Shown here in pieces: positions 7,902 through 16,641 of a DNA stretch of 64,000 bases (the first letter of the stretch is position 1; the number at the start of each line of letters is the position of its first letter). The position numbers and the translations under genes are program-made. Location of the stretch: NCBI GenBank assembly GCA_019636755.1, contig JAHBWZ010000007.1:1-64000 (forward strand). The letters are read 5' to 3'. The notes beneath the pieces are model-generated. The model made no database searches, was not told where the DNA came from, and worked only from the letters and a program-made list of their open reading frames with translations. The DNA comes from Phycisphaeraceae bacterium. GTDB lineage: Bacteria > Planctomycetota > Phycisphaerae > Phycisphaerales > SM1A02.

Positions 7902-10900
7902 ATGGGAACGCGTCATCGCGCCTCGAGCGCCGGCGTCAACCGAATTGCGCAGATCGGCGTCATCGCCGCTGCAGCCTGGGGTGGAACTGCGACCGAGAAC
8001 GTCTGGGCCGGACCCGCGGACGGGACCGTCGTTCATGGCAACGTCTCGTTCGTCAGGAACGGGAACCAGTGGTTCATCACGGCCAGCGACGGCAGCATCA
8101 TCCAGTACTCGTCGTTCAACATCGCGGCGCATGAACTGGTCCGGTTCATCCAGCCGCACGAACTGGCGCGCGTGCTGAACCGGATTACCGGTACGTCGCC
8201 GACCCTGATCGACGGCACCCTGCTCGCGAACGGTCAGGTCTACATCGTGAACCCCGCGGGCGTTGTCTTCGGCAACGGCGCGGTGGTGAACGTCGGCGGC
8301 ATTCACGCCGCCGCGGGCCACCTCTCGAACGAGGACTTCCTCGCGGGCGTCGACCGGTTCACCGGCCTGACGGGTTCGGTCGTGAACCACGGCCAGATCA
8401 CCGGCGGACAGATCCACCTGCTCGGACGCAACGTCTCCAACCACGGGGCGCTGACCAGCACCGGCGGCATCATCACGATGCTTGCCGGAAACGACATCTG
8501 GATCCGTCGCATCGGCGAGCGCATCGCCGTCCGCATCGACGGCCAGGAACTCCTGGACCAGTCGCGACCGAAGCACGGCGGCACGTCACCGGACATGCTC
8601 GGAACGCCCGGGGTCGAGAACACGGGCTCGATCCGTGCCGGCGGCCGCGGGCAGATCGCGCTCGGCGCCGGTGACCTCTACTCCCTCGCGATCCGGAATA
8701 CGGGCGAGATCCGCAGCGCCGGCGGGACCATCGACCTCGTCGCCGCGGACGGGCTGGTCCAGAACGACGGATGGATCGACGCCAGCGACCGCACCAGCAG
8801 CGGCGGACTCCCGTCGGGCATCCACCACGCGCTTCAGATGACCTCGAAGACCGGCGGCGGCGCAGCCGGCGGCGGCGCGGGCGGCGCGTCCAAGTGGGGC
8901 GCGGGCACCGACCAGCCCCAGGTCGCCGTGCATGACGCCGATCGACTGCTCGCCCTCGATCGCTCCGCGCCGGGAGGCCGGGTCACGGTCCAGGGCCCCA
9001 GCGTCGTCAACCGCGGCACGATCGAGGCGGACGGCGACGGCGGCAGCGTCGAAGTCACCAGCCAGCACCACACGTACCTGACGCCCGGCAGCCGCATCTC
9101 CGCGGCCGGCGGCAGCGCGCACGGCGCGGGCGGCGACATCCTGATTCACAGCTACGAGGGAACGACGATCCTCGCCAACGGCGCCTCGGTCGATGCCCGC
9201 GGCGGCACGCTCGGCGGCGACGGCGGCTTCGTGGAGATCTCCGGCGAGACCGTCCTGGTCAACGGCGACGTCCACCTTCGCGCCCGCAACGGGTCGAAGA
9301 ACGGAACGCTGCTGATCGACCCGCTCAACATCATCATCGACGCCGTCGGCGGCGATGACGCCTTCCTCGGCGACGGCACGTTCGAGTTCGCCGAGAACGG
9401 CGCGGTCGACAGTTACATCGCGGCCTCGACGCTCGCGAACATCTTCGGACTCATCCGCCTCCAGGCCCAGGGATCGATCTTCGTGGAGGAGCAGGTCAAT
9501 CTGCAGCTTCACAATGACGTCTGGTTCGAGGCGTACGGCAACATCATCCTGAACGAGGCGATCGTCGGTGCCCGGAACCTCTGGCTGCACGCAGACTGGG
9601 ACAACGACAGCACCGGATTCGTGGTCATCGAGAAGCCGCTGAGCGTCACGGAGGGAACGATCTTCCGCGGCCAGAACATCCGGCTCCAGGGCAACTCCAT
9701 CACGACCGGCATCTCGCAGATCTACAACGGCCCGGTGTGGCTCGGCACGGACATGGTGCTGAACACGCAGGAGCTCATCTTCAACGGGACCATCGACTCC
9801 AAGGCGACGACGCCTGACCGGGGCCTGGTCATCAACGCCACCAACACCTACTTCAACGGCGCGGTCGGCTTCCTCGATCACCTGCGGTCGATCGAGGTCC
9901 ATGGGAACACATGGATGTCGGGCGGCGGCGCCGCCACCCGCCTCGATCAGACCTGGCACGGCCCGGTCTACCTCGGCGCGGATGCGTCAATGACCAGCTG
10001 GGAGCCCGGCGGCGCGACGATCCGGTTCATGGACGTGGTCGAGGGACCGTTCCGCCTCTTCGCCCAGTCGAACGGCATCGTCCGCTTCGACCAGACCGTC
10101 GGCGGCGTCGATCAGCTCGTCGGGCTGCATGTCGGCCCGGGCGGCGCGACTCATCTCTACGCGGATATCCACGCAGGCGAGATCGACATCGAGAACAACC
10201 TGGTTCTCAACACCGATCTCACGCTCTTCGCCCCGGTGTCCGTGAAGCTCTCGCAGGTGACGGGCGGCGGGAACAGCCTCTCGCTCGTCTCCGACTTCAA
10301 GGAACTTCGCGGCGTGATGAGTGGCATCAACGCCTTCCAGACGAACGCCGCCGGCATGACCCGGCTCTCCGGTGCGGACCTCAGTGCGAACTGGGTGTAC
10401 TTCGGCGACGTCGTCGACGTGGCGATGGACTCCAGCGTCCACTCGAACTCGACCGTCCGGTTCGAACGGGCGATCGACGGCGTGGGCGGCCTGGCGGTCT
10501 CCGCCGACGGGTCGGCATCGTTCGGCGACTCCATCGGTGCCAACCAGGCGCTGGCATGGCTGACCATCGACGCCGGTCTGCCGAATGACCTCGACACCAA
10601 CACGATCATCTTCGAGGGCGACCGCGTGATCGCCGTCGGAGACATCCGCCTCAACAGCGGCGGTCGCGCGGCGCCGGTCCAGGTGGCGTCCATCGCAGGT
10701 CTCCAGAGCCTGCTCATCGAGTCACTCAACGGCGACGTGGTGTTCGGTCAGAATGAGAAGCTGACCGTCCTCGGCGACCTCATCATCCGTGCGCTGAACG
10801 GCACGGCCACGGTGGGCGACCTGAACGCACTCGCGAACCTGACGGTCGACGCGAGCATCATCGAGATCCTGTCCCGCGCCGGCGGCAGCGTCTACGACGA

Positions 10901-11759
10901 GAACGGCAACCTGCTGCCCGACACCGGCGTGGACTTCTACGCGGGCGGCGACATCTTCTTCTCGCAGATCCCGGTCCTTCTCGGGGCCGGCTCCGGCCCG
11001 CTCTTCCTGGCCGGCGGATCCATGAACGCGGCCCTGGCGGGATTCGCCACGGGCATCGCGTTCGCGCAGCCCCCGGCGTTCGTCGAGAACGACAAGGGTG
11101 GTCGCGTGCTCGACATCCGGATTCTCCCGCAGAGCCCGCAGCCCCCGCCGCCGCCGCCGCCGCCGCCGGGACCGACGCCGGTCCCCGGCGACCTGACGAC
11201 GACCTTCGGTGCCGATCTCGAGCCCATCTATGACCGCGTGGATCGCGATCCGATCGCCATCCGGGCCCTGGAGAGCCTCTCGCTCTTCCTCCGCGGGCTC
11301 AGCAATGAAGAACTCGTCATGCTGACCGAAGGCCGCGCGATCTACGTCGACCCCGTCGCGACGGGCGTGGACGGCGGACCGCTGCCCACGAACGCAGCCC
11401 GGCTGCGCCGTGACGCGGTGATCCGCCTGCTCGACTCCTACTCGCGCCTCTTCGTCGTGGAATCGGCGATCACGCCGGGCGAAGCCGGCAACCGTGCGGA
11501 CGCCATCCGCGCTGCACTGGACCGGGCCTGGGCGGAGTACCGCGCGAGCGGCGCCGCCGGGTCCTTCGCGGCGTGGGCGGTGGCCACCGGACGGACGGAG
11601 GTCGCGGCCTACCTGGAGGGCCTCCGCACCCTGGTGCACGAGATGCGTGCCCTGGGCGCGAACCAGTCCGAGCTGCGTGCCGCGATGAGGAGCGTGCTCG
11701 GTCCCATCACCCCCGGCGGGCTCGAACCCGCGTCCTTCGCCGAGATGCTCGGAGGCTGA
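7902..11759 (+). CDS. TpsA-type secreted exoprotein with a filamentous haemagglutinin N-terminal domain
   Basis: A 1285-residue protein with an extended signal region (about 1-36) and a TPS secretion domain (about 37-300). In the latter, SDGSIIQYSSFNIAAHELV, GTLLANGQVYIVNPAGVVFG and the following NVGGIHA repeats are the family signature (NPNG is here NPAG). A beta-helix-like repetitive body follows to about residue 1070. A run of about ten prolines at 11143-11170 then separates a 180-residue mainly helical C-terminal domain (IRALESLSLFLRGLSNEELV). It should be exported by the TpsB protein encoded upstream. No RGD motif or cysteines for anchoring were seen. AAGAGAGATCAGGAGAG lies just upstream of the ATG and includes a ribosome-binding site. 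Confidence 0.87.
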   Translation: MGTRHRASSAGVNRIAQIGVIAAAAWGGTATENVWAGPADGTVVHGNVSFVRNGNQWFITASDGSIIQYSSFNIAAHELVRFIQPHELARVLNRITGTSPTLIDGTLLANGQVYIVNPAGVVFGNGAVVNVGGIHAAAGHLSNEDFLAGVDRFTGLTGSVVNHGQITGGQIHLLGRNVSNHGALTSTGGIITMLAGNDIWIRRIGERIAVRIDGQELLDQSRPKHGGTSPDMLGTPGVENTGSIRAGGRGQIALGAGDLYSLAIRNTGEIRSAGGTIDLVAADGLVQNDGWIDASDRTSSGGLPSGIHHALQMTSKTGGGAAGGGAGGASKWGAGTDQPQVAVHDADRLLALDRSAPGGRVTVQGPSVVNRGTIEADGDGGSVEVTSQHHTYLTPGSRISAAGGSAHGAGGDILIHSYEGTTILANGASVDARGGTLGGDGGFVEISGETVLVNGDVHLRARNGSKNGTLLIDPLNIIIDAVGGDDAFLGDGTFEFAENGAVDSYIAASTLANIFGLIRLQAQGSIFVEEQVNLQLHNDVWFEAYGNIILNEAIVGARNLWLHADWDNDSTGFVVIEKPLSVTEGTIFRGQNIRLQGNSITTGISQIYNGPVWLGTDMVLNTQELIFNGTIDSKATTPDRGLVINATNTYFNGAVGFLDHLRSIEVHGNTWMSGGGAATRLDQTWHGPVYLGADASMTSWEPGGATIRFMDVVEGPFRLFAQSNGIVRFDQTVGGVDQLVGLHVGPGGATHLYADIHAGEIDIENNLVLNTDLTLFAPVSVKLSQVTGGGNSLSLVSDFKELRGVMSGINAFQTNAAGMTRLSGADLSANWVYFGDVVDVAMDSSVHSNSTVRFERAIDGVGGLAVSADGSASFGDSIGANQALAWLTIDAGLPNDLDTNTIIFEGDRVIAVGDIRLNSGGRAAPVQVASIAGLQSLLIESLNGDVVFGQNEKLTVLGDLIIRALNGTATVGDLNALANLTVDASIIEILSRAGGSVYDENGNLLPDTGVDFYAGGDIFFSQIPVLLGAGSGPLFLAGGSMNAALAGFATGIAFAQPPAFVENDKGGRVLDIRILPQSPQPPPPPPPPPGPTPVPGDLTTTFGADLEPIYDRVDRDPIAIRALESLSLFLRGLSNEELVMLTEGRAIYVDPVATGVDGGPLPTNAARLRRDAVIRLLDSYSRLFVVESAITPGEAGNRADAIRAALDRAWAEYRASGAAGSFAAWAVATGRTEVAAYLEGLRTLVHEMRALGANQSELRAAMRSVLGPITPGGLEPASFAEMLGG

Positions 11760-11831
11760 GCGATCGCCTCCTTCGTATGGACTCGTGCGGGGTCTCTCGG
11801 GTTGAGGTGAGGCCCGGATACCCTGACGAAC

Positions 11832-11867
11832 GCGGCCCGGTGCGGAAGCACCGGGCCGCTTTCTTTT
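11832..11867 (+). terminator. Rho-independent terminator after tpsA
   Basis: A perfect 12-bp stem (11832-11843 with 11848-11859) capped by a GGAA tetraloop and followed by TTTCTTTT. It lies 73 bp after the tpsA stop and is the strongest classical terminator in the window. Confidence 0.92.
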
Positions 11868-11926
11868 ACACTCCGCCGCTCTGTTGCCATTCCCGCCCGG
11901 CACACGCGTGAGAGGAGTCGATCGGC

Positions 11927-14659
11927 ATGTCCAGCGTCCCGCCACCCTCCCGGCCAGGATCAGCCCCGGACTCCGGCGCCGACGGGGCGGAGACGATGGC
12001 GGCCCCGCTCGATCGAAACGCGCCGGCGCCGGTCGATCTCCTGTCGCCGCAACTCACGCTCCGCGCGCTGCTCACGGGCATGCTGCTCGGCGCCGTGCTC
12101 TCGATCTGCAACGTGTACCTGGGACTCCGCATCGGCTGGGGGACCAACATGTCGATCACCGGGATCCTGATCGCGTACGCGTTCTGGACCGGCGCCCGTT
12201 CGGCGTCCGGGGGGCGACTCGCGCAGTTCGGCGTCCTGGAGAACAACATCAACCAGTCCGCATGCTCCGCGGCGGCGGCGGTGTCGTCCGCGGGCCTGGT
12301 CGCGCCGATTCCGGCGCTGGCGATGCTGACCGGCCAGACGCTTTCGTGGCCCGTCCTGGCGCTCTGGGTCTTCACCGTCTGCCTGGTCGGCATCACCGTC
12401 GCAACCGGCCTGCGCCAGCAGATGATCGTGGTGGACCGGCTGCCGTTCCCGAACGGGATCGCGTGCGCCGAGACGCTGCGCGAGATCTACGGCCACGGCG
12501 CCGAGGCGATCCGTCGCGTGGCGATGCTCGGCCTCGCCGCCATCGGTGCGGGCACCGTGAAGGTTCTGGCGCTCGCGGGCACGCTGAAGGGCTGGGCGCT
12601 GCCGTTCTCCGTGCGCGGCTACAGCGCCCGGAGCCTGACGTTCGAACTGGAGCCGAGCCTGCTCATGGTGGGCGTCGGCGGCCTCATCGGATTCCGCGCA
12701 GGCGCGTCCATCCTGCTGGGCGCCATCGTCGCGTGGGGCTTCCTCGGGCCGGCGATGATGGATCGCGGTGTCGTCCCGCTCACGACCACCGTCCCCATCA
12801 TCGCGCTTCCGCCGGGCGTGACGCTGGCGGGAGACGCGCCGATCCGGTTCAACGAGGCCCGGGCGCGGCTGGAACGGACCGGGGTGCCCACGGACGCGAT
12901 GCTCGCGTCGCTCACCGCGCGCGCACCGGGCGACAGCACGCCTGAGCGGCTCTTCCGCCAGGCGCTCGCGCGGCTCGAACTGCAGTCGCGCCTGAATGAC
13001 GGTGCGGCGCTCGCGGCGCTTCCCGCGGGCATCGACCTCTCGGGTGTGCCGGTGCTCTACGACGCCGCCCGCGGTCGACTCCGGGCGCCCGGCGGGCTGA
13101 CGCCGTCCGAGGGCGCGCTGCTCCGCAGCCGGTCCGACGATCCGGCGTGGATGGCGGCGGTGGCGCACCTGGAGTCGCTGTACGCGTACGAGACCTCCCG
13201 GCCCCTCCGGCGGAGCGAGCGCCTGGAGTCGATCCCGCGCGGGCTGGTGATTCCGCAGGCGTACACGGGGCTGCTCTTCATCGAGCGCGATCCGGAGGTT
13301 CGTGGTTCCGGATGGCTCTGCGCCTGGTGGACGCCCCCGGCGGACCTGGTGGAGGAGATGAGCCAGCGCTGCAGCGAGCTGGCCCGTCGGGATGCCTCCG
13401 TCGCGGACGCGGCCGATGCCTTCTGCGCGGCACTCGCGCGGCTGGCCGTTCCGCCACCGGCGGACGCCGCGGACGCGCTCGTGATTCCGGACGGACTCGA
13501 GGGCCGCATCCGGATCGACGATGGCGGCCTGGTGACGGCCGTCGGCCCGCTGCGAGGCGCGGAGATCACCGCATGGCTGGCGGCCAATCCGGATGCGGAT
13601 CGCGACGCGCTGGCGACCATCCGGGCCGTCGGCGCGCGGAGCGCCTTCACGCCGGTGGGCGCGAACTTCACCGATCTCCTGGGCTGGCTGCTCTGGCCGG
13701 GCGTGACGCTGATGGTGATCTCGTCACTCGTCTCGTTCGCGTTCTCCTGGCGGAGCGTGCTTCGGGCATTCACCGGCTCCGGCCCGGCGGCGCCGGACGC
13801 ACCGCCCCCGCCGGACACCGGCGAACTCGCGAAGAAGTGGTTCATCGTCGGCATGATCGTCGCGCTGGTGGCCTCCGTCACGCTGCAGATCCTCCTTTTC
13901 GAGATCATCTGGTGGGCGGCCGCGACGGGCGTGGCCCTGTCCTTCGTGCTCGCCGTCGTCGCCTCCCGCGTGTCCGGCGAGACGAACATCACGCCGGTCG
14001 GCGCCATGGGCAAGGTGACCCAGCTCTTCTTCGGTGTCATCGTGCCCAAGAGTGCGGCCGCCAACCTCATGGCCGCGAACGTGACCGGTGGTGCGGCAAG
14101 CCAGTGCGCCGACCTGATGCACGACTTCAAGTGCGGTTGGCTCCTGGGCGCATCCCCGCGGAAGCAGTTCATCGCGCAGATCGCCGGTGCGCTCGCCGGT
14201 TCGATCGTCGGATCGCTGTTCTATCTCATCCTCATCCCGAACCCGGCGGAGATGCTGCTCACCGAGGAGTGGCCCGCGCCGGCCGTCGCCGCGTGGAAGG
14301 CCGTCGCCGAACTGTTCATGGTCGGCCTCGAGGCGCTGCCTCCGGGCACGCCGCTCGCCATGCTCGTCGCCGGCATCGCGGGCGTGATCCTCCCGGTGCT
14401 CGATCGCGTGCTCCCGAAGCGGTGGCGATGGCTCGTCCCGAGCGCCGCGAGCTTCGGGCTGGCGTTCGTCGTGCACGCGAAGTACGCCGTGTCGATGTTC
14501 ATCGGCGCCACCATCGCGTGGATCCTCTCCCGGCTCTTCCCGAAGTGGTCGACCCGGTTCGTCGTCACGATCTGCGCCGGCATCGTGGTCGGCGACAGCC
14601 TGATCGGCGCGGGCGACGCGCTTCGGATCATGATCGAGACGACGCTGTTCGGCGAGTGA
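11927..14659 (+). CDS. OPT-family oligopeptide transporter with a large soluble insertion
   Basis: This 910-residue integral membrane protein belongs to the OPT family, proton-coupled transporters of peptides or metal chelates. Recognisable pieces are LTLRALLTGMLLGAVLSICNVYLGLRIGWGTNMS, the FPNGIACAETLREIYGHG segment, and GETNITPVGAMGKVTQLFFG with VTGGAASQCADLMHDFKCGW in the second half. Between about residues 295 and 580 the protein carries a charged, largely soluble region that is absent from short OPT proteins, so it is longer than the usual 550-700 residues. AGAGGAG at 11911-11917 supports the ATG. It has its own transcription unit, since a terminator lies before it. The substrate is not predictable. 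Confidence 0.88.
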   Translation: MSSVPPPSRPGSAPDSGADGAETMAAPLDRNAPAPVDLLSPQLTLRALLTGMLLGAVLSICNVYLGLRIGWGTNMSITGILIAYAFWTGARSASGGRLAQFGVLENNINQSACSAAAAVSSAGLVAPIPALAMLTGQTLSWPVLALWVFTVCLVGITVATGLRQQMIVVDRLPFPNGIACAETLREIYGHGAEAIRRVAMLGLAAIGAGTVKVLALAGTLKGWALPFSVRGYSARSLTFELEPSLLMVGVGGLIGFRAGASILLGAIVAWGFLGPAMMDRGVVPLTTTVPIIALPPGVTLAGDAPIRFNEARARLERTGVPTDAMLASLTARAPGDSTPERLFRQALARLELQSRLNDGAALAALPAGIDLSGVPVLYDAARGRLRAPGGLTPSEGALLRSRSDDPAWMAAVAHLESLYAYETSRPLRRSERLESIPRGLVIPQAYTGLLFIERDPEVRGSGWLCAWWTPPADLVEEMSQRCSELARRDASVADAADAFCAALARLAVPPPADAADALVIPDGLEGRIRIDDGGLVTAVGPLRGAEITAWLAANPDADRDALATIRAVGARSAFTPVGANFTDLLGWLLWPGVTLMVISSLVSFAFSWRSVLRAFTGSGPAAPDAPPPPDTGELAKKWFIVGMIVALVASVTLQILLFEIIWWAAATGVALSFVLAVVASRVSGETNITPVGAMGKVTQLFFGVIVPKSAAANLMAANVTGGAASQCADLMHDFKCGWLLGASPRKQFIAQIAGALAGSIVGSLFYLILIPNPAEMLLTEEWPAPAVAAWKAVAELFMVGLEALPPGTPLAMLVAGIAGVILPVLDRVLPKRWRWLVPSAASFGLAFVVHAKYAVSMFIGATIAWILSRLFPKWSTRFVVTICAGIVVGDSLIGAGDALRIMIETTLFGE

Positions 14660-14869
14660 CCGCGGTCCAGGCACCGCCGCCGGTCGGCCGGATCGGTGCG
14701 AGGGACCGGGCGGCGACACCGCCGAAGCGGCGTCCCGCCCGCGGGGGCCCGCCGCCGTCGGTCCCGACGATCGCGGGCAGCGGGCGCTGGGACCGACCGC
14801 CGATGCTGCGGGCCCGGCGGAACGACGCGACCCGCGCGAGGGTGCCCGCGCGGGCCGTACCAGCATGCC

Positions 14870-14899
14870 TTGACAACCCCGCCCCTCCTGCGATACTAC
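14870..14899 (+). promoter_or_regulatory. Sigma-70-type promoter of rpsT
   Basis: A consensus -35 box TTGACA (14870-14875) is followed after 18 bp by TACTAC (14894-14899). It lies 50 bp before the rpsT start, at the expected place, and AT content is locally raised in an otherwise GC-rich region. Confidence 0.7.
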
Positions 14900-14949
14900 C
14901 CCGCTTCCGCCCGGCCGATGCCGGGCCGCGTGCGTGATCGAGGTTCCCC

Positions 14950-15234
14950 GTGCCGAATACCGCCTCAGCCAGGAAGAGAGTCCGCCAGAACGCCCACCGC
15001 AAGGCCCTGAACCGGTGGCGCCGCACCCGGATCAAGGACCAGACGAAGGCGTTCCTTTCCGCGGTCCAGAGCCAGAACCTGGCGCAGGCAGAGACGGAGT
15101 TCAGGAAGGTCTGCGGCCTGCTGGACCAGATCGCCTGCACGAGCACGCTGCACCGGAATACCGCCGCACGACGCAAGAGCCGCCTGGCACGCCGCCTGAA
15201 TGCACTCCGGCACGGCGCCGCCGCTGCGGCGTGA
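14950..15234 (+). CDS. rpsT: Ribosomal protein S20
   Basis: A 94-residue, strongly basic protein that binds 16S rRNA in the small subunit body. It opens with PNTASARKRVRQNAHRKALN and contains the conserved LHRNTAARRKSRLARRLNAL near the end, both diagnostic of S20. Translation starts at GTG; the family alignment begins with this residue. It is a single gene with its own promoter. Confidence 0.95.
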   Translation: MPNTASARKRVRQNAHRKALNRWRRTRIKDQTKAFLSAVQSQNLAQAETEFRKVCGLLDQIACTSTLHRNTAARRKSRLARRLNALRHGAAAAA

Positions 15235-15376
15235 CATCGCCGGGGGCGCCCGTGTCATCGTCACCATGGGGCGCGGAGTGGGGCGCCGCCGCAGCCGACC
15301 GGCCATCGCCCGGGGCCGGCCGGGGTGAGACGACGACCCTCGTCACCGGAACGCCGCAGCCCGGGGTCCGCCCCGC

Positions 15377-16168
15377 ATGACCACCGGAGAGGCCACGCGT
15401 CCCGCATCGGGCAAACCCGCTCGCTCGTATGCCGTTGAGTCGCGCGCCCCGGCAGCCATCCTGGTCTTTCTTCTGCCGCTGATCGCGTTCTACGAGATCT
15501 GCCTGCTGTACCTGCTGCGGACAGGCGACGGCCTGTCCATCCAGACGGTCGAAGCGCACCGCGCGCTGCTCCGCTTCTTTCAGGCACTGGGCATCGAGCC
15601 GCGCATCGGCCTGCACCTGGGCGGCGTGGTGATCGTGCTGGTCCTGCTGATCTGGCAACTGCTTTCCGGGGGCTCGTGGCGCCTCCGCGCCGCGGTCCCG
15701 ATCGGCATGGCCGGCGAGTCCCTGGTCCTCGCAATCCCGCTCCTCGCGATCAATGCGCTCGTGGCGCCGCTGGCCATGATGCCGGCTGCAGGCGTCGAGT
15801 TCGCGTCGCTGAACGTCCCCTCCCGCATCGCCATCAGCATCGGCGCCGGGCTGTACGAGGAACTGATCTTCCGGATGCTGCTCATCGCGGCCGTGCACAC
15901 GCTGCTGGTCGATGTCACCGGCACATCCGCGCGCATCGCCGCCACGGTGGCCGTGCTCATCTCCGCGGCGGCATTCACCCCCTACCACGACCTCCGCGGT
16001 CCGGACGGCCGCCTCGTGATCGGCCGGATGCTCTTCTACTTCCTTGCCGGCGTGTGGCTGGCGCTCGTCTACATCGTGCGTGGCTTCGGCATCGTCGTCG
16101 GGGCTCATGCCGCGTACGACCTGCTGACGATCGCGCTGAGCGCCTCGGCGCTGCCGCAGGACGACTGA
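15377..16168 (+). CDS. CPBP-family intramembrane metalloprotease
   Basis: A 263-residue membrane protein with about six helices. The CPBP/ABI signatures are in order: EELIFR (EExxxR, about residue 172), then FTPYH (FxxxH, about 200), and a late GAHAAYD that supplies a further histidine. These residues form the zinc site of Rce1-like proteases. Bacterial members are linked to prenyl-protein processing or bacteriocin immunity, but no such partner is nearby. It starts 142 bp after rpsT and could be read through from it. Confidence 0.85.
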   Translation: MTTGEATRPASGKPARSYAVESRAPAAILVFLLPLIAFYEICLLYLLRTGDGLSIQTVEAHRALLRFFQALGIEPRIGLHLGGVVIVLVLLIWQLLSGGSWRLRAAVPIGMAGESLVLAIPLLAINALVAPLAMMPAAGVEFASLNVPSRIAISIGAGLYEELIFRMLLIAAVHTLLVDVTGTSARIAATVAVLISAAAFTPYHDLRGPDGRLVIGRMLFYFLAGVWLALVYIVRGFGIVVGAHAAYDLLTIALSASALPQDD

Positions 16169-16236
16169 GCGGCGCGGCGACGCCCACGGCAGGCAGGCGG
16201 GCCGGAGACGATTCACAGTCCGTGGTCATTCGATGA

Positions 16237-16641
16237 CGGCTTCCGATCGCCGACGGTCAGCCAGGCGCGTACACGGCGCTCGAGACCCGCGTGATGGAAC
16301 ACAACTGGATCCAGAACCGGCCTCGTGGGTTCCTCTGCAGTCCGGCGTTTCCAGGCTCGGCCTGCACGCCATGCGTGTTCAATCGCGGCCACGCCTCGGC
16401 ACCCGCAACTGCCTTCTTCGACGGCACTACGCGCCTGTTGCCCAACACAGAGGTCGTCGCGTCGGACCAGCAGTTGCTGGCACAGACGGGGCGCGGCACC
16501 TGGCATCGGCACACGCCCTTCGGGACCGGGGGGTACTTCCATGACATCGCCGCGGAGACGGACGACTTCGTCAGCCACCACATCCTGACGATCGACGGCA
16601 TCCTGGGCCGCGACACCATCGCGGGGAGGATGCTGCCATGA
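16237..16641 (+). pseudogene. Remnant of a prepilin-type protein with the H-X9-DG motif (N-terminus missing)
   Basis: The frame is open from just after a TGA at 16234-16236 to a TGA at 16639-16641. The translation matches the C-terminal third of planctomycetal DUF1559/prepilin-type proteins. It has NRGHASAPATAFFDGTTRLL, in which H and DG are separated by exactly nine residues, then TPFGTGGYF and SHHILTIDGILGRDT. The N-terminal methylation site and hydrophobic pilin helix that define a working prepilin are absent upstream, where the frame closes and no GFTLIE-like sequence occurs. A GTG at 16291 could start a 116-residue product, but this looks like a truncated gene. Its stop overlaps the next start (ATGA at 16638), so the two were probably once one operon. 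Confidence 0.65.

Noticed and set aside
8586-9959. Minus-strand open frame opposite tpsA
   Set aside because: No motif, and tpsA on the other strand is clearly real.
16291-16641. Intact 116-residue gene starting at GTG 16291
   Set aside because: The similarity to prepilins extends upstream of the GTG and the pilin N-terminus is lacking, so a truncated gene is the better reading.
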